Under the pieces are notes generated by a model that searched no databases, was not told the origin of the DNA, and was given only the letters and a program-made list of their open reading frames with translations. Positions 44,601 through 56,600 of a stretch of DNA of 64,000 nt are shown here, piece after piece. Position 1 is the first letter of the stretch. Every line of letters begins with the position of its first letter. The DNA lies in assembly GCA_030549495.1 (NCBI GenBank), contig JAUIRK010000509.1, positions 1,888,501-1,952,500 on the forward strand. Reading direction: 5' to 3'. The translations under genes and the position numbers were made by a program. This stretch comes from Nectonema munidae (Eukaryota; Nematomorpha; Nectonematoida; Nectonematidae).

Positions 44601-47600
44601 AAAAAATAAGACATTTTAAGGGTTTATCATTAGGGTTAAATAATGATATTCTTATAATAACATATTTGCAAAAACAAGAAGAGATTTTTCAGGTTCATCG
44701 AAAAATATTCTTTAAAAAATCCAAAATTATATTAAATATATCGTTGGCTCACGTTACTTTTGGTTTCCTATATGCATACATTTGAGAGACCAGGTTTATC
44801 TTTCTACTCTAAAAGTAACGGGAGCTAACGATATATTTAAAAATATAGGATATAGACCAGGGGTGGGGAACCTGCGGCCTTAAGGCCGCACGCGGCTTTA
44901 TGGGCCATCAAGTGCGGCCTTTGATATAAATATTATTTTTTTATATAAACTTGAATAGTTTTTAAGTCTGAAATCATTATACACCCAAAACTTATAATAT
45001 ACACCACACACATAGACGAAAGGAATATTAATTGTGTTCAGTGATGTCATTCCCAGAAATTGGAAGCATTTTTCTCTGAACCTCATATGAGGACGCAAAA
45101 TAGATTGTCTTTAATTTATGATAATTTTTTATAACAGTGACAACGAATTTGAAAGAAGAAAATAGAATCTTTAATGAAGAATGGGACTGAAATATTTTTT
45201 AGTGAATAGGGGCGGCAAAATGTCTTGCTTTCTGTGTGATACCACAATTGTAACGGTTAAGAAATTCAATGCACAGCAACATTACGCTCTTCATAAAGAC
45301 AATAAATATGCCAAATTAGAGGGTCAGTCTGGAAAGCTAACACTGAAGAAACTTAAAGATGGAAAGCAAAAGCAAAGACAATAGTTCCATTCTGTGTTAC
45401 ATCAAGGGACTGCTGCGACAGAAGCCAGCTATAAAGTTGCATATTTGCTTGGAAAAAAGGGTAAACCATTTACCGATGCAGAATTCATGAAGGAATGTAT
45501 TTTAAAAGTGGTAAGATGTGTAGATCCAAATAAAGTTAAAAAATATAAAGAGGTGCCTCTTAAAAGAAGGACTAATACAGATCGACACTATGAACTCAAA
45601 AATGTAATCTAGAAGGAAAATGTGTATTACTCAGTAGCCTTGGACGAATCGACAGGTTCCACAGATTCAGCACAAGTATTGTATTAAGAATGAAGAATTA
45701 ATTGAGCATCTTAAAAGAGAAACCAAAGATCCAAATGAACTGATTTCTTTTCATTGTATTTTACATCAACAAAATCTCTGTGCAAAACCTGTCATTTTAA
45801 ATGATACTTTGCAAAAGGTTATAAGTATTGTTCACTATATTCGAGCAAATGCCAGGAAGCATCGTCAATTTCGAAACATGCTGATGATGGATGACAAAGT
45901 AATTAGTGTAGAGTGTAGTAATTGTAGTAGCTAAGAACACAGTTGACAGATGAGCATTTGGAGGACCAATTAAAACTAAGAACCCCTATGTTGGAGCCTG
46001 ATTTCAAAATGCTTTCTCAAAAGAAGTAAACTCAAAGAAGTCATTAATTTGTATAAAAAGGACCTACTTACCTAAATGAAATATTTGAAAACTTCATATT
46101 CTCGATGTTTATACGTCTGTCTTTTTTTATAAAAATATTATTAATTAATACTTGTATAAAATAAAATCTTAATTTTAATAATCTAATAAAAGAACTTATA
46201 CAGGCTTAATAATTAAATATTAATTGTATTTTTAATACAATTATTATTAAATGTTGTACGAGGGGATAAATTAACTGAAAAAAATAGTAATTTGTTCAGT
46301 GCGGCCTCTATGAGGGACGATTAATTGTAAGGTGGCCTTCATGCACAAAAAGGTTCCCCACCTCTGATATAGACTAATAGTAAAAAATTCTTTCAGAAAC
46401 CATTTAATCTCGTTATCAACTGGAAACGATTTTCGTGAATTTATACTATTTAAAAAATATTATTTTCAAGCTTTTAAGAGAGATCGAGTATGCTTACATT
46501 TTTCTCAAGTATCATGCTGAGTATTTTCGCGTTAGGTCAACATGATGATTAATGCACTATCAACTCTCTGCATCAAATTTTTGGAAAAATATTTACGCTT
46601 AGTGATTCAAAACTTTTTTCATATTTTAATCAAAGACTAAAGTTCGCTTCAATCCTACTCAAATGAGAAGAAACGAGATATTATTTAAATATATTTGTGA
46701 TGAAGGATTAGTTTATTTGTGTTGCTTTCTTTCAAAATCTCCTCTTTTCATTTTGATATCTTTGGACGGGCTTTCTATAGAGTCAAGTATATTTCCCTTT
46801 ATAAATAGCGTTTTTATCAAGGTTACTGTTTTTGGACATATTGAATATTTCCATATTTGTATGATATTCTAGATATGTGCATTAAAGTTCATTTAATATC
46901 TTTTATCAATTTTATCTATAAGATCATTCATATCACCAAACAAAAGCGAACTCACAGAAAATATGTCACATATTGAAGTATATCTCATAGCATACCAACT
47001 TAACAGAAGCATCATACACTTCCGCCATTTTAGGATCAACTGAAACGGTTTTGACATCGAAGGAAACGCCTTTGAAGCTCAGTTGACGTGCAATGTAAGT
47101 TCCTCTTAGCTTAACAGATTTAAGACATTGTATACCAGATTACATGCTTACAAACTGGAAATACTTTCATGTCCATTGCAACGAGTTCCATTGCACCAAC
47201 ACCTCTAAAAATAACAAATAAAATCGTAAGAGGAGATATGAAACCTATTAAAAGCCATCCTCTAAGTGTATAGAAGTGATGAAAAAAGGAGGATTTCGTA
47301 TAGCCTCCTCTGCCAGTGTTGTAGGTTGGAGAAGAGATAGAAGTCGGATTGGCTATCTAATAGCATTTAGCATTCGGGGTCGGCGTCGTTTTATTGTTCG
47401 GGCATACTGAGTGCCGCTTCTTTATTCCAAGTCGAAAGAAAGAGTTCGAGTTATATATATCACGTTTATTTAAAGTTGGCATAGGAGTCGAAATTATTAA
47501 ATTACTCTCGGATTAGGATGTCTTCGCTCCGACTCAGCAAGACTGGTCTCACTTATTTTAAAATTGCGATACAAGCATTGAGATTAAACTTTTACGTTTT

Positions 47601-50600
47601 TTGTTTTTACATCTTTTGGAATGGCCAGGAACATTATCTACGAACAGCAAAACGTGGTCGTAAAAAATTAAACCTTTTTTTGATATTCAGTTCTTATAGG
47701 CAGGCAAACAAGATTATTAATTGATCAAAACAGCGTAAGATATGTGACAAAAATGTGGTGATCTTAGCCCATATCCGGTGAAGGTGAGGTGAGTCCGTTA
47801 GACTGATCAACGGTAAAAATATTAATTAAAATTAAATTCTATATATAAATTCCCCAGATGTTGTTTCTATTCTTTCATAAGGATATTATCTAAAATGTAT
47901 ATGAAAATCACAGACAGTACAATTGATTTTCTATAATAAATTAGCATTTTGAATTTAAGTCCACATAAACGTTGTTAAGTGTCTGATGAACTCACATATA
48001 CTTTTTTGTCTCTAAGTAATTATATGATTCATTATTATTTAATGTTTCTTTTTTAAATTTTTAGTTTTATAAAAAAAATTATTTTGAAATTTATCAATTT
48101 TTTTTAATTTTTATATTTTTTCAATTCCAATTTTAGTTTTTTATCTAAATTTTTGAATTTAACTTGAAATGAAAGGTAATGGATATTTCTTTTATAAATG
48201 TGATAGATGATAAAAGTGCTAATCCTGAATGCGTTATGCAAGACTCTTCTGATTCAGAAGTTGATCATGTATCACCAGCAGAAAGTGAAATAAGTGAAAT
48301 ATCAAATTTTATTTATAAAGAATCATTTTTTTATGAAGAATTACTTTGATAATTATACAAGCAAAGACAATACAGTTTGGTCAAAGATAGCATTGAATTT
48401 ATCAAAAACAAGAAAATGTAATATTATAAAAGATAAATAAATTAAGTTTGTCTCCCACCTGAAACGTTAGTAGGCGCGCCTTTAGAATCTTCCTTATTAT
48501 TTTTAGATGAAAATATTCTATCTTGTGTGGTTAACATTAGCAAAAAAGAAAATTTGAAAAATGTGAAGACTTGGAAGGTAAAGATTTTGTTGGATTACTT
48601 CTTTGTGTTGGAAATTTAAAACAAAATAACACAAATTATGAACTTCTTTGGAATAAAGTTTATGGTTCGCCAATTTTCAGAGCAACAATGTGTTTAGAAA
48701 GATTAAAACTTTTATTATGCTGTAAAAGATTTGATGATAAAGTGTCTAGATATGAGCGAAGAAAAAAAGATAAATTGGCGTCAATCAGAGATACATATGT
48801 TCAACAAAAACTTTCAAAAGCATTATCTTCCCAGTAAAAACTTGACAATAGATCAGCAATTGATTTCATTTTATGGCAGATGTCCTTTCAGACAATACAT
48901 GCCGTCCAAGTCAGACAAGTATCGAATGAAATTATTTTGGATTTGTGATTCTGAAAAATACCATATTTAGGAAAAGAAGATAATAGAAGAAAGAAAAATG
49001 TTTCAATTGGTGTTGTCTAAAAACTTACAAGCAATTTTGAAAAAACAAATCGAAATGTGACTTTTGATAATTTTGTCACTAATTTGTTCATTGCTAAAGA
49101 ATTATTTAGTAAAGGTATCACAATATTTGGCACTCTTCGTAAAAATAAACCATACATCCCTAAAGAATTCTTGATCACATGTGGAAGAAAAGAAAACTCG
49201 AGCATCTTTGGTTTTATAATTTTTATACACTTGTTTCATGTGTTTCGAAAAAAAGACAAATGTGCTGTGCTTCTTTCTTCGATGCACCATGATGCCACTG
49301 TTCATGAAAATAAAAAACCCGAAATTGTTGAATACTAAAAAGCTACCAAAGGAGGGGTTGATTCTTTAGATCCATGTGTACACGAATATAGTTGCAAGCG
49401 CAAAACAAATAGGTGGCCGTTTGCATTATTTATGAATTGTCTTGACATCAGTGGGATCGCCGCATATCTGATTTGGAAGCATATCTTTCCAGAATGGAAT
49501 GTATCGTCGTCACATAACCAGGGAAATAAGTTTCTTCTTGAATTATCAAAATCCCTTGTAATGCCAAGCATACAAAGACGGTCAACTTTCAATCTTCAAA
49601 AATCGATTCTGAATAGCATAACATGTTTTACTGAATCTTCAATTTTGTCTAGTTCCAGTGAAAAAATGCTACATTTACCCATCCAAGAAAGGCAGAATGC
49701 AAAAACAATGCTGTTCAAAATGTAAAAAGAGATGTAAGTAAGGAACACAGTAGATTGGAAATAATCTGTAATAATTGTTTTTAATTACTAATAAATCAAA
49801 TTTTCGTATATTTCATATATGTTTTTTTCAATATTATATATGTATTTCACATATGATTCTATTGGACCCAACACAAGGTTAAATTAATCACGCGTATCTC
49901 GTGTTGGGAATGCTTACAGAATGGAAAGAGTATATAATGCATTTTTCACCTGCATTACTATAAACAATTATAATATTGTACATGTATAAATCAAATTTTC
50001 CTATATTTTTATTGACTTCGGGGCTTTGCTAAGATACTAATATTGGCATCAATATTTTTTTGAAATTTTCATTAAATAATATTTGCATTAATTGTATGTA
50101 GCCTCCATAGCCACCCCACCACTTTGATTTGTTTCTCAATCTGAAAATAAGCACCTAAAATTTTAGCATCAAAATAGAAAAATTTTAAGGCAAAGTCATT
50201 TAAAACGTTTAGGCATCATGGCGCTCTTAAACATCGAACTGACTCGTTTATTTATATAAACGTTTATTTATATAAATCACGAACGCAAGCATTTTTTGGC
50301 AGCTTTTGATGACGATATAAATTTTTTAAATAAATTATTTATGTATAGAATGAATGGGGCGTCGTTACCTCTTTTCAACAGCATGAATGAAATCACTGAA
50401 GTCTTTGAAAGGAGTTTCTTCACCCCAAATTCCACTACGAGTCATGTAGGCCATGTTTTTGGGCTCGGTGGCCCCGGTTGCGGATGCGTAGACAACGCGA
50501 GCTTTTGGCAGTCGTTTCTGTAGCTCGCACACTGCCAGCCCCGTTTTTGTCGGTTTGGAAGATGAGGGCGGGACCAGATTTTTCGCTTTATGACATTCGT

Positions 50601-53600
50601 CAAATACAACCTAAACAAAGGGATGTGGATTAAGGGGCGTGTTGATAGACTCAGTATCTTAGCTTTATGAAGACGAAAATAGTTTTAGCATTTTTCAAAG
50701 GTCGACAATTTTTACACTTACAAACAGAGTTTATGTCTCCTCAAAAAGGCATGAGCCAGTGTGTGGGTGAATATTTGCTGTCAATTACCTTAAACTTGAG
50801 ATAAAACTTTTTTTCGATAAAACAAAAATCTAAATCCTGAATAAATGAAAAAAGGTAGAAACAAGTTATAAAAAGTGACAATCACCTTTCTCTTTCACAT
50901 ATTTTAAAGAAATTGTGGTTTGTATCAATAGATTCCTTTAAAACAAATATATTTTGCCTACACAAAATAAATTGTAAAAAGTCATGTTCTATAAGAGTAA
51001 AGCGGACTTAGACTTTGTTGTGAAAACTAAATAAGTTTCAGCACCGACATATATTAATGTGCCACCGCAATTTTTGGGCTTGATGCGGGATCGAACCCAA
51101 GACATTGAGTTATCGAAACCCAGTATCTAACCAACTTCACTCAAGCCCCCAGTAACAAAAGATTGCAAATACAGTATGACTTTTTAAAGAAAAGGGTAGG
51201 AGTATAAATAAAGTGAACAAAGCTTTGGTTGTTGTGTTGTTATTTGAAATTTGGAGGCAAGGAAACGCACATTCTCCTTTTTCAAAATAATCTAACTGAC
51301 CTTAGTTTTTAAACTCTAAAAATGGCGTCGGAAAAATATTTTCGGAAACATCATTTTGCATGAAAAACTTTCTCGATTGATCGCAGGTCGAGATAAGTTT
51401 TTCAAAGTTAAGATTACTAAAAATTTACTCTTTTACTGAGCTACTAGAAGAATATGGATCTTTGAAAAGTAATAATAACTGAACTTCATGCATCCAGATG
51501 AAATACAATAATTTCAAGTTCTAATTTTTCACCTTGTAATCTTTTCATGTTAAATCTATAACTCACTATGTATCAGTAATTCTCAAAGTCAGCATGGCCA
51601 TAGTTTTGTGTGTCTTTGTTACATTTGCTTCTACATACAAGTGTGAGAAAGGATTTTCACCCCCTGACAATTCAAAAACTAAAAATAGAGGCATATTGCG
51701 TTGTAGATGACATTAGAAATGATCTAACAAACCTTATACCATTGATTTCAAGCTTCACTAGCCAACACTAAGCAGTCATATTAAGAGCTACCCTTTTTCT
51801 TGCTCTTCGGTATCAGGGTTTGAGATTAATACTTTTTTATGAAAAACAATTTTCATTTTTTACGAATTAAAAATAACAGGACATTCTTTCATTGTTTTAT
51901 TTCTTTCTTATTTTCCATTAAAAAAGTTACAATTTCAATAACGAAAAAAGATTCCAACGTATCAGAATGTCATTAGTACTAAATTACCCTGAGCAATGAA
52001 TCACTTGTGTATAATACAGGTTAAATATTATAGCTGAAAGTAGTTTTGGCGCATTATTATTTTATTAAAAGCGAAAATTTGGGTCTTAACAAGAAGGCAG
52101 ACTCACTGTCAGGCGAAAGATCGATTTACTACAGTGAAAGAGAATATAAGTTTCTATGTCTCGCTGTAATTTTTTTGCATCTCATCATTTTACGCCAGAA
52201 CCTTATGCATAAAAGATAATAGCCTACGTTTAAACGATTTTTGAAAATTATTGAACTTAAATCTGGTTTGGCATAATTATCAGCAGAATATATGTAGAGA
52301 ATTATTATATCAAATGAGCCGTAAATTAAAAAAATTACATCTCAAATATTCATTCAAAGATTTCACCTTAAAACAAACAGAATTACACGCGATATAATCT
52401 TTTAAATAATTGAGATAACGATATCGAATTCAGAAAATTCTAATGTATAGGAGTGGTGCGTTGTTGACGCCCTCCATGTCCCCTACCTTCCTTACTAGTG
52501 TTGGGAAAAAACAATTTCAAAAAAACCGATTCTTTGCGAACAATTTGTTTACTCCTGGATACGCATATGTTATATATTACTTAGACCAGTTATACATTCA
52601 CCACCAATACTTGCACCATTTTCAACTGCTATCTTACACTTACACGATTCTCACTTAAACTCACTCTGTGACCCAAAGTAGAAGGTAGCACCCCCAAGAG
52701 AACATTTTAAAATTCCTAGTTAGATTGTGAAATGTTAGGAATAATAAATTATTAAAGAATATTATTATTTTTTTAGTGAAAAAAGAAATATTTTGTATTG
52801 TTTATATAATTGTTATATTTTGGAAAATTGCATTTTGTTATACCCTCGCAGGACAATAACTTTAATACAACACGAAGGAAGAGCTATTGGTAAAAAACTC
52901 TATGGGCAAGTGATTTTACTTCCAAATACTAAACATATCAAAAGAAAAAGAGTTTTTCTCATTTTTATTTGGAAGTTTCTATAAGCAGTGTATTCCAAAT
53001 CCTAGAAGCTGTGAAGAGTCTCATGTGAGCAATTAAAGAGAAACAGGGTTGGAAGGGAGCTGACTTTCGGAAAAACATTTAAGAGGAAACATGATTCGGT
53101 TTTTGAAGAAACGTGAAAATGTTTTGGATGCTGCTGGCGGTGTTTTCTTCATGACAGTGATGCATGCTTTCGAGCAAATGAGATGCTAAATCTGGTGAAG
53201 GGCAGTGCGAATGATTTATTTGATAGAACTGAATGGCCTGTAAATTCACCATACTTGGGAGCAATGTTCAAAGACAAGGAAAGTGGAAGCTAAGATGATC
53301 CAAGAACGTGATGCTGATCGCTATATAAAAGATAAGCTCATGAGACATCTGCAAGATGTGATGGAGAAAGTAGAGTTGGACTATAATCTCTTGGAATCGC
53401 TACTTGGAGAATACCCTTCAAGATTGGAAGCTGTGCGAGAAGTGGGCCTGGCTTCCATGCAAAATATTAAAGCATCCTACTTTCTGAATTGTGTTAGCCC
53501 CGTTTCTATGTAACACTCTCTTTTATAATACTAATTGTCGTCTTGTGTACCTAGTAAAAGGTCACACACCATCATGTCCTGCATTACTTTTACTAGTCAA

Positions 53601-56600
53601 AAAAGTAGAAAAGTAGATATCTCACCACGCCATCGAATTTCTTGCCACCACACCAATGAAGCAATTGTTTCAGTCGTGTGTTGTATTTGGAAGTGGACTG
53701 GCTTTCGCCAATAAGTGAAGAATACGTTGCGAAGATTATCCCCTTTTTGTAAGAGCCATTTGCTTGGGAAGTTATTTTCTTGTACTTAAACTTGAAAGAA
53801 AATAGCATTAAATATAGTAAAAACCGAGATAAAATACCCATCTGTAAAACTATACCCATTTATAAGACACTGTTCGTTTTTATCACAAATAAACGAGCTG
53901 CTACACAAGTGAAATTGATATTTCATTCATATCAATGAAAAAACGGGATGATATTCTCTGCACAGCTTTTAATGTGTTACACACAAGTAAAAATATTTAC
54001 ATCCCAAACTACTGTCAGTTTGCATACGGACTTTTGCCTACTACCGTTATGAAACTTTTTAAAAATTTTCACGGATTTAACTTTCCTTTATCTTATAAGT
54101 CAATTTTATTTTATTCTTCGTATTATTTATATTCATTATTTTCGCTCTGAGAGACCTTAACTGAATGAACCGCAACTTTTATAAAAGTACTCTTTGACAT
54201 CTGATCTGAATCTCAAAATTTTAGAACCATCAACATTTTTCAGCGATTGTCAAGAATTTAACTTTCCCTGAGCTGCCAATTAGAACGCGCCATTCATACC
54301 ATGTCTTGAAACTATAGAAAGTAGGTGTGAGTATTTGCATATTTATGAAAAAGAAATATTTCTTCTTAAGAGAGAAGCACTCCGGAATTTTTTATAGTTT
54401 TTAGCATTATGTATAAAATCTGGAGAACTACCTGATAGACAACTGATCGAAATTCAACTGCCCAAGTAAACCGTAGTTAAAGTTTATTATAGTTCTTTTT
54501 TGAAAGTGGTGCACTTAAGGAACGATCATTATGAGTTAAAGATACACTGTACACAGCCTTGAATCTGTCAATTATAGAGTGTAGGAAAAATATAGTATAA
54601 AATATCAATTATTATAAGAATGAAACAAACTAAAATAATAAAGTATGAAAAATATCGTAAATAATAGTTTGAAAAAAATCCATAAAGTGAGATGTATCAT
54701 TTATCTCTTTATATAAAATAGTAAAACTTAACATATATAGTTTTTGCCTAACAAAAAAAAATAATTGCCAAAAACTTTTCGGTGGTTGCCTTTCCAGCAG
54801 TTGTCGGTCGTCTAGTTCAGCGTTTCAAACTTTTTTTACTGTGACCCATACCAAGAACCACAGTCTGCATCGCGACCCATAATACTTAGGTGTAATAAGA
54901 CTAACTCTGTTCACTACGTTCATTTATTCAGAATCCTTTTGTCACAACCCATTTTATCGGGGCAGTTGTCTACTGTAATAATTATCCTAGGCGGAAATTG
55001 TCTGGGGCAAATAAACAGATCAACATTAACAAAAAAAATTCAAGAATATCACAGCGAAAATTCTGAGAAACACTCGAAGGACACATTACAAAACTGCTCT
55101 AGGATAACTCTGCCCTAATATATATTTGTTTACCTAACCTTAATCACCCACAAAATTTCGACATCACATTTCTCCTTTTAGTCCAAATGGAGCCATCAAT
55201 CAAAGACACATAATTTAGAAGAGTGTTGAGCTTTATAAAAAATAAAAAGAAAAAATAATAGAAAATTAACAGTAATTTTTGAAAACTTTGTGTGATACAT
55301 TTTATAAACTAATTTTTCACATTTATAACACATTGAACCAAACTTATTGTCGGTTTTTTTACACAGATAACATCTACCCCTTTTTCTTTTGTTTTCACAG
55401 TTATTCTGTGTTACATTCTTTTTACTTTCTATCAAAATGTGTTCTTTAGGATATCTGGGCAAAGAATTTTCTTCTTTCAATGTGTGGACTACATAAAAGG
55501 CGCGCCTCATGTTTAAAAGTATTTAATGATCTGGGAAAGCACCTGTACTTTATGTGTTATATATACATTTTACAGTATACTCCTTTGTTATCTCCCCTGC
55601 TCTTTCAGATGACTTAATATTTTTTAGATGTACGTTATATTCTAAACGAACAGTATTTTTCCATATGTTATTATAAAAAAAATTCAAGCATACTTTGTTT
55701 AGAGAAGAAACGGAAATTTTAGAAGCACCAATATCTTTAAGGTCCCTTTCTGCATCATACTTGAGATCATTAGAAACACTTAGCCTAAAAAGTAAAAAAT
55801 ATGTCAGCATTCGATAGCAAATATAATATAAGAGATGACGTTGATCTCAGTTGCATTACTGTTCATGAGATTTTGCTTATAAAGCTTAATCACCCTTAGA
55901 TATACGCTTATTCTCCACTTTATTTAATACTCAATATTTAAAGCATGCGCTCTTCATCGGGATGACAAAAGTAGTGTATTCGCCAAAAATAGAGTAAGTA
56001 TAGTGTTTAGCATGCGAACTCATCGTTGCTGCTACGAAAGTGTAACAAAAGTATTCTATACTCTTTCCTGAGAGTATTTACTCGTAGTAGTCGGTTCATT
56101 ATACGAAGGTTGACTTTTTCCTCTGTAATGAACTGCTTGATTACGCTACTGATAATGAGATAGTGAAATCAAGGGGCTAGCAACAATAACAAAAGTAGTT
56201 AGTCCCCTCATTTATTCTCATTTTTGCTTTTTAGAAACAACTTCTTTTGGCGTGCTGCTGATAACATGCTACAAACATTGATCCTTTTTCGATGTATCAA
56301 ATAAAGTCCAGAATTACTCATTTAATTATGAAAATCGAGTTTACATTCTTCAATAGATAAAACAGTGATAAACTACATAAACATTAAACCAATTTAACAA
56401 ATATTTTTTGATTATGTCACTAAACTAAACACTAACAAAATTTTACAAATATGATTGAGTTATAAAGTTTACCAAAATTTCATTCAGCTTTAAAAAAATA
56501 AGAGTATATGATAGATAATAATCCGTTTATACATATTTATTCCAACAATTTATGAATACATAACGAAAGTTACTCAGAATATTAAAATGAAGAAAATTAT

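Larger units (their letters stand above)
43008..46995 (-). other. sno intron 8
   Basis: Contains a LINE endonuclease fragment (43190-43345), a small palindrome (44733-44839) and a hAT copy (44858-46366). 43400-44720 and 46380-46995 are unrecognised AT-rich DNA. Confidence 0.85.
47205..50368 (-). other. sno intron 6
   Basis: Mostly a Tigger fragment split by a piggyBac element (47581-50010). 47205-47580 and 50011-50368 show nothing further. Confidence 0.85.
50611..53625 (-). other. sno intron 5
   Basis: Contains a tRNA-like sequence (51075-51148), a short hAT remnant (51574-51831) and a Tc1-like transposase fragment (53100-53480). 51835-53090 has nothing recognised. Confidence 0.85.

Noticed and set aside
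51075-51148. Functional tRNA-Ser(CGA)
   Set aside because: Mismatched T stem, weak D stem and no long variable arm; a SINE head or tRNA relic is more likely.
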